Below the pieces are notes generated by a model, which was not told where the DNA came from, made no database searches, and saw only the letters and a program-made list of their open reading frames with translations. A DNA stretch of 64,000 nucleotides, taken from contig NZ_REFR01000016.1 in NCBI RefSeq assembly GCF_003688555.1, forward strand, positions 1 through 64,000, given 5' to 3'. Positions within the stretch are counted from its first letter, which is position 1, and every line of letters starts with the position of its first letter. Below, piece after piece: positions 7,670 to 18,347 of this stretch. The stretch comes from Eilatimonas milleporae (GTDB taxonomy: Bacteria > Pseudomonadota > Alphaproteobacteria > Sphingomonadales > Kordiimonadaceae). Both the position numbers and the translations under genes were made by a program.

Positions 7670-10600
7670 GAGCTTCCTTGAGGCCGGCCAAGGCGGCGAA
7701 AGGCGAATCCGGGTCGGCCTGTTTTTCAGAGCGGCGCGGCCGCGATACGCGGCGCGTGTCCTTGCCTGGTTTGGACGATTTGGCGCTGTTGTCGCGCGCC
7801 CCGCGTGCCGCTTTCGGTCTGCCGTGTGAATTCTGGGGCCTTTTTCGTGCCTGCCCCCCACGGGATTGGCGCTCTCCGTCGCGGGTGTCCGCCGACGACC
7901 TGCCGCCGCCATGCCGGCGTCCTCTTGAAGGGGCCCATTTGAAGACATAGCGCTCCACCAGTTCAGCGGATGCCTCATCGGTATCTGCGGCAGGCGGTAC
8001 GGCATCTTCAGGCCCGGTATCTCCTTGTATGGCGTCCGCGTCAGACGCGGTTTTCCGTGCCTCGGTGTCCTCTAAGCCTGCATCCGCATCGGGACGTTCG
8101 GAAGACACCGGTTGGTCTGCGGTGGGCGCGGGTGTCTGTTCCGGGGTTTCCTGAACGACGGGGGACAGGACGGATGGGTCACCGATGTCGACCGCAGGGA
8201 CGTCGGTTGCATCCGGTGTATGCTGTACTATGTCCGCCGTTGGCTGGTCAGGGGCTGTGTTGGCGGCACTTTTTTCACCGTCATCTGTTGTCTGCCCGGA
8301 AACCGGTTCGCCGGGCAGACAAGGAGGCGAATCAGGGGCTGTTTCCGATGGCTTATCAACAGATGTTGCCTCCGCTGAAGCCGGCGGTAATTTCCGGATT
8401 TCCCATGCATAGCCCAATGCTTTCATGACACTGGCGAAACTCTCTCCCGACAGGCCGACAAGGCCCATAATTTCCGGTGTTACCTCGAACCAGCTGCGAT
8501 CCTGGCCGAGAGGCCGTACCGTATCCGCCAGACGCTCGAGCATGTCGATCCGTACCGCTTTGGCGCCGACGACACGGAAACCGGCAAGATCGTAGAAGCC
8601 TTCGGGTACGGCTTTTTCCGTATCGACCCAGACCATGCCTGGAGTGGGTATGGTTGGCAGCGCCGTTTCGCTTCTGGCCAGGGCCCACAGCATCAGCCGC
8701 AGTTCCGTTGCATGCGGTTTCAGGATCAAAGGCATGTAAAGGCTAAGGGCGCCGATACGGATGCCGAAACGGCGCAGGCCCTTACGGGCGTCCTGATCCA
8801 GTTGACGCAGATCCGAGTCCACCGCCACACGCGGAAGGACGCCGTAGGATTCCAGCATGCGGTATGCAATTCCACGCGCCAGCCCGGACAGCGGCGGTGT
8901 GCCTTCGGCGGGTTCCACCTCGCCGTTCAGTTCCTTTGACAGGGCCATCAGCGGGGCCAGTTTGTCGGCAATCCGTTCATCAAGCCATTTCTGGACGGTC
9001 TCAAGCACCAGAACGGATACGTCCCCTTCCAGAAGCGTGTCTTCCATCAGTCGGACGCGCGGTGCGAAGAGTGCGCCTGAATGTTCGACGCGGGCAATCG
9101 GTGCACCGTCCCACATTACGCGCGGACGCCACAGCCCATCGGTAAAATCCAGCGACACCTTCTTGATGCCGACATTGGCCAAGAGCTTGGCCCGTCGCAT
9201 CATTTCCGCCTGCAGGCCCGGGACGGTGGCGGCCCGGATGGTCTTTTCCTCCTGCCGGTCGACGCTTTCGGCAACCCGGAACGAAAACCCAAAAAGCGTG
9301 CCAACCTCGTGCCCCTCAACGGACACGGTGCCCTTCTCGCTGTCGATGCTCACGCTTAGACTATCCTTCTGCTTGAGCGAACGCATCAGCACTGCTGTGC
9401 GCCTGTCTACAAAACGCTGTGTCAACCTGTCATGCAGCGCATCCGACAGGCGGTCTTCGACACTGCGGGTCATATGGGCCCAGTGGGCACCGTCTTTCAG
9501 CCAGCCGCTCCGGTGCGATACGTAGGTCCACACACGGATACCGGCAATGCGTCCGGCCAAGGTATCGATATCGCCATGAATATTGTCAAGGCGCTTGACC
9601 TGACGCGCAATCCAGCCGTCTTCAATAACCCCGGCATCACCGGACAGATCCAGAAAAATCCGGCGCAAAAGGCTGATATGGTCATCCGCCGAAATCTTAC
9701 GGAAATCGGGCACTTGACAGACATCCCACAGCAGCCGGACCTGTCCTGGATCCCTGACACGGCCGGCAATGTCAGCGTCCATGGACAGCGCCTTGAGCAC
9801 CACCAGATCGGTGGCGTCGCGTTGACGGTGCAGTCCCTCTGTTTTTGCCGGCATTTCCAGGCTGCGGATCAAACGGCCGGCGGAGGTGAAATCCAGGCGG
9901 CTGTTGCGCCATGTCAGGCGTCTCAGCGCATCAAACTGATGGTCTTCAATCTGGGCGACTATCAGCGGGTCCATCACACCTTCCCCGCCTAGGGTGGAGA
10001 AGGTGCCGTCCCGCTTGTAACGTCCGGCGCGTCCCGCGATCTGCGCGGCTTCCGCCGGGTTGAGGTGACGGAACAGGCGGCCGTCGAATTTTTCCAGACT
10101 TCCGAAGGCCACATGATCGATATCCATATTAAGGCCCATGCCGATGGCATCGGTGGCCACCAGATAATCCACTTCGCCGGACTGATACATGGCGACCTGC
10201 GCATTGCGCGTGCGCGGGCTGAGCGCGCCCATCACAATGGCGGCACCGCCCCTCTGCCTGCGGATCAGTTCCGCCATGCCGTAAACCTCGCTGGCGGAAA
10301 ATCCCACCACGGCACTGCGCCGGGGCAGGCGTGACAGTTTGACCGGTTTGGTATGGGTCAGACAGGACAGGCGGGGCCGTGTGTCGATGTCGGCCTCGGG
10401 CAGCAATTGCCGGATCAGCGGACGCATGGTTTCCGCGCCGAGCAGCAGGGTCTCGTGCAGACCGCGCGTGTTGAGCATATGGTCGGTGAACACATGGCCG
10501 CGCTGGGAGTCGGCCGCCATCTGCACCTCGTCAAGCGCGGCGAACTCCACATTCATGTGGCGGGGCATGGCTTCGGCGGTGCACAGAAAATAGCGCGCGC

Positions 10601-10805
10601 CTTCCGGTACAATGCGTTCCTCGCCAGTGATCAATGCGGCCTGATTTCTGCCCTTGGCGCCGACGACACGATCATAGACCTCCCGCGCCAGCAAACGCAG
10701 CGGAAACCCCATCATGCCGGAGCTGTGCGCCAACATACGTTCAACAGCGTAATGAGTCTTGCCGGTGTTTGTGGGGCCCAATATGGCGCGTATATTTCGG
10801 CCCAT
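7650..10805 (-). CDS. SUV3-like DExH-box RNA helicase with disordered C-terminal tail
   Basis: This protein of about 1051 residues starts with a Walker A motif in RAILGPTNTGKTHYAVERML and has the Walker B-like ALDEVQMAAD about residue 95. Motif VI appears in EAAQIAGRAGRYKRDGTFS near residue 255. This is the SUV3-type helicase core common in alphaproteobacteria as a two-gene unit with an S4 protein. Residues about 820-1000 are acidic, Pro/Thr-rich and probably disordered. The end is very basic (RGRRHGGGRSS, RKRPQNSHGRPKAARG), likely an RNA-binding tail. ATG 10805 is chosen; a TTG at 10823 would add six residues. The RNA substrate is not known. Confidence 0.87.
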   Translation of the reverse strand: MGRNIRAILGPTNTGKTHYAVERMLAHSSGMMGFPLRLLAREVYDRVVGAKGRNQAALITGEERIVPEGARYFLCTAEAMPRHMNVEFAALDEVQMAADSQRGHVFTDHMLNTRGLHETLLLGAETMRPLIRQLLPEADIDTRPRLSCLTHTKPVKLSRLPRRSAVVGFSASEVYGMAELIRRQRGGAAIVMGALSPRTRNAQVAMYQSGEVDYLVATDAIGMGLNMDIDHVAFGSLEKFDGRLFRHLNPAEAAQIAGRAGRYKRDGTFSTLGGEGVMDPLIVAQIEDHQFDALRRLTWRNSRLDFTSAGRLIRSLEMPAKTEGLHRQRDATDLVVLKALSMDADIAGRVRDPGQVRLLWDVCQVPDFRKISADDHISLLRRIFLDLSGDAGVIEDGWIARQVKRLDNIHGDIDTLAGRIAGIRVWTYVSHRSGWLKDGAHWAHMTRSVEDRLSDALHDRLTQRFVDRRTAVLMRSLKQKDSLSVSIDSEKGTVSVEGHEVGTLFGFSFRVAESVDRQEEKTIRAATVPGLQAEMMRRAKLLANVGIKKVSLDFTDGLWRPRVMWDGAPIARVEHSGALFAPRVRLMEDTLLEGDVSVLVLETVQKWLDERIADKLAPLMALSKELNGEVEPAEGTPPLSGLARGIAYRMLESYGVLPRVAVDSDLRQLDQDARKGLRRFGIRIGALSLYMPLILKPHATELRLMLWALARSETALPTIPTPGMVWVDTEKAVPEGFYDLAGFRVVGAKAVRIDMLERLADTVRPLGQDRSWFEVTPEIMGLVGLSGESFASVMKALGYAWEIRKLPPASAEATSVDKPSETAPDSPPCLPGEPVSGQTTDDGEKSAANTAPDQPTADIVQHTPDATDVPAVDIGDPSVLSPVVQETPEQTPAPTADQPVSSERPDADAGLEDTEARKTASDADAIQGDTGPEDAVPPAADTDEASAELVERYVFKWAPSRGRRHGGGRSSADTRDGERQSRGGQARKRPQNSHGRPKAARGARDNSAKSSKPGKDTRRVSRPRRSEKQADPDSPFAALAGLKEALDKKAR

Positions 10806-10959
10806 GTGCGGGCATGTCCTCAATTACCATTGCCGCCAAACCGTTTGCGACGTGTTCTTGATAACGCTTCTCGCGCGCCGTTCAAGCTCTATACTCTGCA
10901 CCCGTATATACGAAACCGCCGTGAAATGCGGATCGGAATCTTATGGGGAGGATATGGAT

Positions 10960-12693
10960 ATGAAAACCACCAATGTCAGCCGTCGCGCGCTTTTGAAGGG
11001 GATGGCCGCAGCCGGCACCGGGGCCGCCCTTGCCGGCACTGCATCGGCACAGGATGCAGACAATACGGCCGGGGTTCAGGCCGGCGACATTCAGTGCGCC
11101 GAGCGCCTGATGGGTGTTGACTACACCGATGGCGAACGCGCGCAGATGGCCGGTGAACTGGATGATTATCTGACACGTCTCAAAGCGCGCCGCGCTGCTG
11201 TCATGCTGGCCAATGACGACGCGCCCGCGTTGACGTTCACCCCCTTTCTATCCGGTTCAGAGAACAACCCACAGAATGATGGTGTGCGTATCAGCCGGAT
11301 TTCCGTTTCCGACCGGCCCGGATCGGACGTCGACATCGCCTTCGCCCCTATCGCCAAACAGGGGCACTGGCTGCGCGGCGGCCTTGTGACCAGTGCCCGG
11401 CTGACCGATATTTATCTTGAGCGTATTGCCCGGTTGAACCCGGTTCTGAACAATTTCATCACCCCCATGGCCGATACCGCAAGGGCACAGGCCGCACAGG
11501 CCGATGCGGAGCTTGCAGCAGGAAACGACCGTGGCCCCTTGCACGGCATTCCCTATGCGCTGAAGGATCTGGCCGACACCCAGGGCGTGAAAACCACATG
11601 GGGGGCCGCTCCCTATCAGGACCGCATACCGGACGAGGATGCCGTTATCGTCAGTCGTCTGCGGGAAGCGGGGGCCGTTCTCCTCGGCAAAGCCAGTCTG
11701 GGGGCGCTGGCCTATGGTGATAAATGGTTTGACGCGGTGACCCGCAACCCCTGGGCGCCGGAAGAGGGGTCAAGCGGGTCCAGCGCCGGGTCTGCCTCGG
11801 CCACGGCGGCGGGCATGTGTGGTTTTTCCATCGGTACGGAAACACTTGGCTCCATCGTGTCCCCCTCGACCCGGTGCGGGGTGACGGGCTTACGCCCCAC
11901 ATTCGGGCGGGTGCCGCGCACCGGGACCATGGCTTTGTGTTGGTCGCTTGATAAATTCGGGCCGATTTGCCGTTTCACGGAGGATACGGCCCTGGTGCTG
12001 GCGGCCATCAACGGGGCGGACGCGGGCGATGCTTCCAGCCACAGCCACGGCTTTTCCTATAATGCGGATTTTGACCTGTCCGCCCTGACCGTGGGTTACG
12101 ACCCCGCATGGTTCAAGGATGCCACGCCAACCGATCAGTGGGCATTGGAACAGGTTCGGAAAAGCGGTGCCACGCTGCGGGAAATCGCCCTGCCCGATCT
12201 GCCCTATCAGGCACTGTTCACGGTGGTGGAGGCGGAAGCGGCCGCCGCGTTCGAGGACCTGACACTGTCCAACCGCGACGATATGCTGGCATGGCAGGAG
12301 GCCCGTGCCTGGCCCAACACTTTCCGCGCCGCGCGGTTTCATTCAGCGGTCGAATTGATACAGATCGACCGGTTCCGCCGGCGCGTGATGGCTGTCATGG
12401 ACGATGTTTACAATCAGGTGGATATGCTGATCAGCCCGAACTTTGCGGGCAGTCTGCTGATCATCACCAATTTCACCGGCCACCCATCCCTGACCCTGCC
12501 GCTGGGCATGGAAGAACGGGAGACGGAGGCTTTGACAGGTGTGGCGGATGCCACATCCGGTCCGGCGCGGCGCCTGCCGCATACGATAACCCTTTGGGGC
12601 GGTCTTCTGGGTGAAGGAGAGATGCTGTCCATGGGCCGTTATCTTGAGCAGCGGGCCAATTTTTCCCGCTACCGGCCGCAAGTGGCGGTTTGA
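10960..12693 (+). CDS. Tat-exported amidase (amidase signature family)
   Basis: This 577-residue enzyme begins MKTTNVSRRALLKGMAAAG, a twin-arginine signal (SRRALLKG) with cleavage likely after ASA. The amidase-signature catalytic triad is visible: Lys in YALKDLADT, the cis-Ser in EEGSSGSSAGSASATAAG, and the nucleophile Ser in TLGSIVSPSTRCGVTGLRP. The substrate is probably an amide or carbamate in the periplasm; it cannot be specified. The ATG at 10960 is better spaced from GGGGAGG than the ATG at 10954. The gene is divergent from the helicase gene. Confidence 0.9.
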   Translation: MKTTNVSRRALLKGMAAAGTGAALAGTASAQDADNTAGVQAGDIQCAERLMGVDYTDGERAQMAGELDDYLTRLKARRAAVMLANDDAPALTFTPFLSGSENNPQNDGVRISRISVSDRPGSDVDIAFAPIAKQGHWLRGGLVTSARLTDIYLERIARLNPVLNNFITPMADTARAQAAQADAELAAGNDRGPLHGIPYALKDLADTQGVKTTWGAAPYQDRIPDEDAVIVSRLREAGAVLLGKASLGALAYGDKWFDAVTRNPWAPEEGSSGSSAGSASATAAGMCGFSIGTETLGSIVSPSTRCGVTGLRPTFGRVPRTGTMALCWSLDKFGPICRFTEDTALVLAAINGADAGDASSHSHGFSYNADFDLSALTVGYDPAWFKDATPTDQWALEQVRKSGATLREIALPDLPYQALFTVVEAEAAAAFEDLTLSNRDDMLAWQEARAWPNTFRAARFHSAVELIQIDRFRRRVMAVMDDVYNQVDMLISPNFAGSLLIITNFTGHPSLTLPLGMEERETEALTGVADATSGPARRLPHTITLWGGLLGEGEMLSMGRYLEQRANFSRYRPQVAV

Positions 12694-12862
12694 ACAGGGC
12701 TGCCCGCTCCTGATCTTGACTCAGACGGCCACAGGCCTTATTGACGCGCGGTTCACTCTTCAAGGCTGGGGCGGGCAAGCCGCACGGCCTTGAACAGCAC
12801 TTGGCAACCAAAAGATTCCCGGGATGGAAGATCCGCCCGGTAGAAAAAGAAGGATAAGGACC

Positions 12863-13168
12863 ATGTCGCGAGTTTGCGAACTGACGGGAAAACGGGTGAT
12901 GACGGGTAACAATGTGTCGCATGCGCACAACAAAACCCGCCGCCGCTTTTTGCCCAACCTGACGAAAGCCACACTTCTTTCCGACGCATTGGGCCGTTCG
13001 GTTAGCTTCAAACTGTCCACCCATGCGCTGCGTTCTGTCGAACACAATGACGGCCTGGACAACTTTCTGCTGAAGCAACGGGACGATAACCTGTCGCCGA
13101 AGGCGCAGAAGCTGAAGAAAGAAATCAAAAAAGCTGTTTCAGAAAAAAGCGTTCAGAAAACGGTCTGA
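12863..13168 (+). CDS. rpmB: 50S ribosomal protein L28
   Basis: This 101-residue basic protein matches L28: [32 protein letters not shown], and [13 protein letters not shown]. It is a structural component of the large ribosomal subunit. Length is usual for alphaproteobacteria. The ATG at 12863 has AAGGA seven bases upstream. It stands alone and is followed by a clear terminator. Confidence 0.97.
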   Translation: MSRVCELTGKRVMTGNNVSHAHNKTRRRFLPNLTKATLLSDALGRSVSFKLSTHALRSVEHNDGLDNFLLKQRDDNLSPKAQKLKKEIKKAVSEKSVQKTV

Positions 13169-13211
13169 ACATTTAGCTTTCAGTCTCCGCATATTTGAAC
13201 AACCTCAGAAG

Positions 13212-13239
13212 CCGGTCTTGATTTTCAAGGCCGGTTTTT
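13212..13239 (+). terminator. Rho-independent terminator after rpmB
   Basis: The arms CCGGTCTTGA and TCAAGGCCGG form a stem with one mismatch around a TTT loop, followed by TTTTT. It lies 43 bases after the rpmB stop and just before the convergent sulfotransferase-like gene. Confidence 0.85.
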
Positions 13240-13247
13240 ACGTATAA

Positions 13248-14135
13248 TCAGGAAAACCAGCTACCATAGATTTCGTAATCAGTGCGAAAAAGAGTATGCC
13301 GCAAATTATCCTCATATGCCCCTCCGGGCGGCGGTTGTACGGATGACGGTGTCATATTGCGGTGAGACGGCGGCAGCGCAATTCCACAATGACTTTCAAT
13401 ATCGCTGCGCAAACGGTCCAAATCACCCAGACCATATATATGGGTGAAGAGAGCCGTATTGCCCCCTGCGATATCCACAAGCGGGGCGGTATGGCGCATG
13501 ACGCAGCGGAAAACCTGCTGATAGCGGACGAGGTTTTCAGCAAACACTCGATAATCAGGTTGGGTCGGCAGGCCAAGAAAAATACTCTGGCCGCCGGCAT
13601 CTCTGGACAGCTCATTCTTGATAACAATGTTGCTGCGCCAGAAAGACCTCATCCGCTCAATCGGGTCTCTGACAACAAGAAACCGCATCCAGCTGGCATA
13701 TGCACCACCAACCAAATCGTTGCGATTCAGACGCTGTGTCGGTGCTTTGCCGGAATGGTCTGCATCGCCGCTTTTGCGTGCGCAGTCATATATGATGTTC
13801 TTGACCGTGCTTGATGCACATTTGGGTACATGAATGTATAGAATTCTTAGGAGCGGCAGACGATAAAACAGGCTGTGGCCATCCGCTGCGAAAGAGACAT
13901 CCGCGGGCAATGGGGCCCAGACATGGGTAATGGCTTTCCGTATCAGTGAGCGGGCTTTTTCCACTTCACCCATCATCAACAGAGCACTCGCACGCAGTCG
14001 GGCCAGCGCGGCGTGGTCGTTTTTCCTGCTGGCCTCAGCCAGCATGCGCTCTGCTTTTGCGGGATTTTCTTCAAGGATCAAGTTGCGGGCTTCGGAAAAT
14101 ATCTTTTGCACCTCGATACTTTTACCACGGTGCAT
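13248..14135 (-). CDS. Sulfotransferase-like protein with TPR-like N-terminus
   Basis: This 295-residue protein has a helical N-terminal part (residues about 1-75: EVQKIFSEARNLILEENPAK, then ARLRASALLMMGEVEKARSL) resembling tetratricopeptide repeats. Then comes LRILYIHVPKCASSTVKNII, the 5'-phosphosulfate-binding loop of family-2 sulfotransferases. MRFLVVRDPIERMRSFW supplies the 3'-phosphate-binding Arg/Ser strand. It would transfer sulfate from PAPS to a carbohydrate or other acceptor. It is the last gene of a minus-strand operon, starting one to four bases from the previous stop. The acceptor is unknown. Confidence 0.75.
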   Translation of the reverse strand: MHRGKSIEVQKIFSEARNLILEENPAKAERMLAEASRKNDHAALARLRASALLMMGEVEKARSLIRKAITHVWAPLPADVSFAADGHSLFYRLPLLRILYIHVPKCASSTVKNIIYDCARKSGDADHSGKAPTQRLNRNDLVGGAYASWMRFLVVRDPIERMRSFWRSNIVIKNELSRDAGGQSIFLGLPTQPDYRVFAENLVRYQQVFRCVMRHTAPLVDIAGGNTALFTHIYGLGDLDRLRSDIESHCGIALPPSHRNMTPSSVQPPPGGAYEDNLRHTLFRTDYEIYGSWFS

Positions 14136-14137
14136 CA

Positions 14138-15202
14138 CTATGCCCCCGCCAGATCGAACACCATAAGCAAGGTGCGCTGCGTCCTGCTGAAATTGTCGTC
14201 TGACATCATGATCAGCCGAGGGCTTCCATTGTCCCGGTCAATCACTGCCAGAGCTTCCATATTGTCAACCGTGTAAGGCGGGGCCCATTCGGCGAGCAGG
14301 TCACCCTGCAATGTACGACCGGCAAGTCCTGCCGCCACGCTTGCCGCCCGCAGACGGACAAGGCGTGCCGCCACGCCATCCGCGGGGGTATAGCGCCGTT
14401 GCAGTACAAGAATATCGCCCGAAGGCAGGCGGGCTGCATCGGTCGGGGCGAAGTTGGACCCCGGTTTCAGATAAAAAACTTCTGTGCGCTCCGTGCCTTT
14501 GCCTAAGGCGTTCCAGCGCCAGGCCTTGAGCCGTCCCTGCGGATCAAGGCCCCGTTCAGAAAACATCAGCAAGGCATCATCGGCCGTCCAGGCAATGGCT
14601 TCGAGGCCGCCATTGCGGGGCAGGCCGCTCAGGTCGGGAAGACGGTCGAGCGCTATATCCCATGTCCAGCCACCAGGCACGCTGGCATATGACAGGCGAT
14701 GATTTCGTTCAAACGCGACGAGGAAACCCAGCGGTGCCGCAATCAGTGATTCGGCGTCCAGATCGGACTTGGACGCGGTTCGGGTTTCCGGGCTGAAGGG
14801 GCGGATGCTTGCGTCCGTGAGCGGTGCTTCGCCGGCAATATCAAAGCGAGCTTCCAGCCACCAGCCCCGGTCGCTGATGGCCGTCAGCGTCCTGCCGGAC
14901 AGGACAAGACCCGACCAGCCGCCGAAGCGTGGATGATCGGACTGTAACACCCATCCCTTGACAAAAGTCAGGGCGCCCAATGTGCGCAGTCCGGGATTGG
15001 TGGGCAGCAGATCGACCGGTGTGGCCGTGATGTCCAATGGTTCGGCCGTACTGTGGGATACACTGTTTGCCGGATCCATTGCACTGGAGACGCGGGTATC
15101 TCCATCACCGTCAAACCAGCCCATGGCGACAGCAAGACCCACGGCAACACCGGCAATTCCGACAAGCGCCATAACTGTGTGGCTGCGCCCCGGCGCAGCC
15201 AT
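14138..15202 (-). CDS. Phytase/esterase-like beta-propeller protein
   Basis: This 354-residue protein has an N-terminal membrane anchor or signal (TVMALVGIAGVAVGLAVAMGW). The rest looks like the esterase-like-activity-of-phytase domain: WSGLVLSGRTLTAISDRGWW, then NGGLEAIAWTADDALLMFSE, then VDNMEALAVIDRDNGSPRLI. This family is usually periplasmic and of uncertain function. The start ATG overlaps the cobT stop (TGATG), indicating translational coupling. The catalytic role is not established; the family call is fairly sure. Confidence 0.8.
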   Translation of the reverse strand: MAAPGRSHTVMALVGIAGVAVGLAVAMGWFDGDGDTRVSSAMDPANSVSHSTAEPLDITATPVDLLPTNPGLRTLGALTFVKGWVLQSDHPRFGGWSGLVLSGRTLTAISDRGWWLEARFDIAGEAPLTDASIRPFSPETRTASKSDLDAESLIAAPLGFLVAFERNHRLSYASVPGGWTWDIALDRLPDLSGLPRNGGLEAIAWTADDALLMFSERGLDPQGRLKAWRWNALGKGTERTEVFYLKPGSNFAPTDAARLPSGDILVLQRRYTPADGVAARLVRLRAASVAAGLAGRTLQGDLLAEWAPPYTVDNMEALAVIDRDNGSPRLIMMSDDNFSRTQRTLLMVFDLAGA

Positions 15203-17094
15203 CAGCGCAACAGTCCTGCTGCCGATCCGGTCGTGGGGCGCGGCGGCGTTTCCTCGAACAGGGCCGCAAGCTGTTCCGTCATGGCGCCGCCAAGCTGTTC
15301 GGCATCCAGAAGCGTGACGGCGCGGCTGTAATAACGTGTCACGTCATGGCCGATGCCGATGGCGATCAGTTCAACGGGTGAGCGGGTCTCTATCCATTTG
15401 ATGATCTGACGCAGATGATTTTCAAGATATGTGCCCGAATTCACTGACAGCGTGCTGTCATCCACCGGTGCGCCGTCGGAAATCACCATCAGGATCCGCC
15501 GTTCTTCGGGCCGGGCAATGAGGCGCTGGTGTGCCCACAGCAGGGCTTCGCCGTCGATATTTTCCTTCAGCAACCCTTCCCGCATCATCAGGCCCAGATT
15601 GCGCCGGGCCCGCCGCCAGGGTGCATCCGCTGTCTTGTAGATAATATGACGCAGATCGTTCAGACGGCCCGGAGATTTGGGTCGGCCCGCTTTCAGCCAT
15701 TCTTCCCTTGACTGGCCGCCTTTCCATGCCTTGGTGGTGAAGCCGAGAATTTCCACTTTGACCCCGCAGCGCTCCAGCGTACGCGCCAATATGTCCGCAG
15801 AGATCGCTGCGATGGAAATGGGGCGCCCCCGCATGGAGCCGGAGTTGTCCAGCAGAAGGGTAACAACCGTGTCGCGGAATTCGGTATCCGATTCCATTTT
15901 ATAGGACAGTGGATGCGTCGGATTGGTGACAACGCGCGACAGGCGCGCGGCATCAAGTAACCCTTCTTCCAGATCAAACTGCCAATGACGGCGCTGCTGG
16001 GCAAGCAGGCGGCGCTGCAGCCGATTGGCCAGTTTTGAGACGGCGCCTGACAGCGCGGCCATCTGCTGGTCCAGATATTTACGCAGGCGCTCCAGCTCAT
16101 CGGCGTCGCATAGCTCTTCGGCCTTTATCACTTCATCGAATGCATCCGTGAAGACGCTATAAAAGGGCGTATCCGGCAGGGTTTCCAGCGGGCGGTTGGG
16201 GCGCCACGGTACAGTGCCCTCATGCGTTCCTTCGCCTGCTTCGGCCTCGGTGTCGTCGGCCATGTCCATGGCCGCCTCGGTGCCGGCATCTTCTTCGCCG
16301 GCCTCAGGGCCGTCACTGTCCTCGCCCATTTCAGCGCCGTCACCTTCGCCGCCCTCGCTTTCGCCGTCGCCATTGTCGGAGCCCTGCGGGCTGTCACCGC
16401 CGCTCTCGCTTTCGGATTCTTCCGGGTTGTCTTCCGGCGTTTCATTTCCGCTTTCGTCGCCGAGCAGAGTGGAAATCAGGCTTCGCGCCAGGACCGCAAG
16501 ACCTTTCTGGTCGTCGATACGGTCTTCCATCTGGTCCAGCAGATGGCCGATCAGTCCTTCATACTGGCCGCGGCACGCCTCCAGCATGGCGGACGCACAC
16601 TCAGGCGGTGCTGCCCCTGTCAGACGTTCCCGTGCCAGGAGACCGATAATTCCCGCCAGCCGGTCGGCATCGTCCTGTGATGTGTCATCAAGGGGTCGCG
16701 CCAGACCGTCCTGGCGTGCCCGTTTGTCCGTCAGGACATCAAGATTATCGCGTACACCGGACAGCGCCCGCGCGCCGAGAGCTTCGACACGGACGGTTTC
16801 CAGGGCATCGAAAATACGGCGGGCCATGGGGCTGCCCGGTGCCAGTTTGCGGTGCAGTGCGGCGTCATGGTGACGATGCCTGAGGGCATAGCTGTCGGCC
16901 ATGCCGCGCAGTTCGGCCACATCGCGCGATTTGACCTTGTGCGGCAGATGCGGCAGGCGCACGGTCCCCGCCGAAAGGCCGGGGCGGTCGACGGTGAATT
17001 CAACCTCAAGGGCCTTGTCGTCGCTTAATGACCGTGCACAGGCTGACAGGGCACGCTCGAACACATCTTTTTTGCCGCGTCCTCCGTCAGCCAT
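15202..17094 (-). CDS. cobT: Cobaltochelatase CobT-type subunit (VWA domain)
   Basis: This 630-residue protein has the CobT layout. It has a helical N-terminal domain, a long acidic Asp/Glu/Gly/Ser stretch at residues about 208-290, and a C-terminal von Willebrand A domain. The metal-ion-dependent adhesion site is DNSGSM near residue 410, with [14 protein letters not shown] near 530. With CobS it forms the AAA motor that drives CobN to insert cobalt into hydrogenobyrinate diamide. It lies 25 bases after cobS. No cobN or other cobalamin-pathway gene is in this window. The start follows a weak ribosome site. Confidence 0.93.
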   Translation of the reverse strand: MADGGRGKKDVFERALSACARSLSDDKALEVEFTVDRPGLSAGTVRLPHLPHKVKSRDVAELRGMADSYALRHRHHDAALHRKLAPGSPMARRIFDALETVRVEALGARALSGVRDNLDVLTDKRARQDGLARPLDDTSQDDADRLAGIIGLLARERLTGAAPPECASAMLEACRGQYEGLIGHLLDQMEDRIDDQKGLAVLARSLISTLLGDESGNETPEDNPEESESESGGDSPQGSDNGDGESEGGEGDGAEMGEDSDGPEAGEEDAGTEAAMDMADDTEAEAGEGTHEGTVPWRPNRPLETLPDTPFYSVFTDAFDEVIKAEELCDADELERLRKYLDQQMAALSGAVSKLANRLQRRLLAQQRRHWQFDLEEGLLDAARLSRVVTNPTHPLSYKMESDTEFRDTVVTLLLDNSGSMRGRPISIAAISADILARTLERCGVKVEILGFTTKAWKGGQSREEWLKAGRPKSPGRLNDLRHIIYKTADAPWRRARRNLGLMMREGLLKENIDGEALLWAHQRLIARPEERRILMVISDGAPVDDSTLSVNSGTYLENHLRQIIKWIETRSPVELIAIGIGHDVTRYYSRAVTLLDAEQLGGAMTEQLAALFEETPPRPTTGSAAGLLR

Positions 17095-17119
17095 TATGAG
17101 TGCCTATCCGTGAGGGATT

Positions 17120-18145
17120 TCATGTGTCGACCTGATGGGGTGCGGCGCTTTCCGGCAGATCGTGACCAAAGGCGCGTTGATAATATTCCGCCACGATCGG
17201 CCGTTCCGCCTCATCGCATTTGTTCAGGAAGCTGACCCGGAAGGCAAAGCCGACATTGCCGAAAATGCGAGTATTCTGCGCCCAGGACAGGACCGTACGC
17301 GGGCTCATCACCGTTGAAATGTCGCCCGCCATGAAACCCGTGCGGGTCATATCGGCCACATGAACCATCTGGCTGATGGTCTCGCGGCCGTCATCGGTAT
17401 CGAAACCGGGTTCTTTCGCCAGGATAATGCCGGTTTCCGTGCCGTGGGGCAGGTAATTCAGGGTCGCGACAATGTTCCAGCGGTCCATCTGGCCCTGATT
17501 GATCTGCTGTGTCCCGTGATACAGGCCCGTGGTATCGCCCAGCCCGACCGTATTGGCGGTGGCAAAAATGCGGAAGGCCGGGTGCGGACGCAGAACCCTG
17601 TTCTGATCCAGCAGGGTCAGCTTGCCTTCGACTTCCAGAATACGCTGAATGACGAACATCACATCGGGACGGCCGGCGTCATATTCGTCGAAAACTATGG
17701 CTGTGGGCGATTGCAGCGCCCAGGGCAAAATACCTTCCTGAAACTCCGTCACCTGCTTGCCGTCACGCAATACGATGGCATCGCGCCCGACCAGATCAAT
17801 GCGGCTGATATGGCTGTCCAGATTGACGCGAATCAAAGGCCAGTTCAGCCGTGCGGCCACCTGTTCGATATGAGTGGATTTGCCGGTGCCGTGATAGCCC
17901 TGAATCATGACCCGCCGGTTGTGGGCAAACCCGGCCAGGATCGCCAGCGTGGTCTCGGCATCGAAAACATAGGCTTCGTCCACTTCCGGCACATGCTCGT
18001 TTCTTTCGGCAAAGGCCGGCACGGTCATGTCCACATCGATGCCGAACACGTCGCGCACGCTGACGGTTTCCCCCGGCAAGGCGTTTTCCTGCGGGATACC
18101 GGTGCCGAACGTATCTGTTGCCTTTGCGGAAAGGGGGGCGGTCAT
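17120..18145 (-). CDS. cobS: Cobaltochelatase CobS-type subunit (MoxR-class AAA ATPase)
   Basis: This 341-residue ATPase has Walker A ([18 protein letters not shown], residues about 103-120) and Walker B ([16 protein letters not shown], about 167). A sensor-1 region follows ([19 protein letters not shown]). It is full length for CobS. Its partner cobT follows on the same strand. The ATG at 18145 has AGAGGAAG upstream. bolA is divergent, a frequent alphaproteobacterial arrangement. If no cobalamin pathway exists elsewhere, the pair may serve another AAA-VWA function. Confidence 0.94.
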   Translation of the reverse strand: MTAPLSAKATDTFGTGIPQENALPGETVSVRDVFGIDVDMTVPAFAERNEHVPEVDEAYVFDAETTLAILAGFAHNRRVMIQGYHGTGKSTHIEQVAARLNWPLIRVNLDSHISRIDLVGRDAIVLRDGKQVTEFQEGILPWALQSPTAIVFDEYDAGRPDVMFVIQRILEVEGKLTLLDQNRVLRPHPAFRIFATANTVGLGDTTGLYHGTQQINQGQMDRWNIVATLNYLPHGTETGIILAKEPGFDTDDGRETISQMVHVADMTRTGFMAGDISTVMSPRTVLSWAQNTRIFGNVGFAFRVSFLNKCDEAERPIVAEYYQRAFGHDLPESAAPHQVDT

Positions 18146-18347
18146 AATGGACTTCCTCTATGATCTCTTAATACTATAAGAGCCTTCCCGTGGCAGGCCG
18201 CACCATGTTCAAGGCGGCGGTACTTGCCGGGAATGGCTTCCATCACAGCTTATAGTGTGGGCCGCTACCCTGACCGGATCAATGCCAAGACGCAAGTTTT
18301 TGCACTGCACCGTCTTACCGAAAAGATGCAAAAGGATACTGAGACAC

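Noticed and set aside
18146-18347. Cobalamin riboswitch upstream of cobS
   Set aside because: No B12-box-like conserved core is visible in the cobS-bolA gap; only a short CTCTTA/TAAGAG dyad is present.
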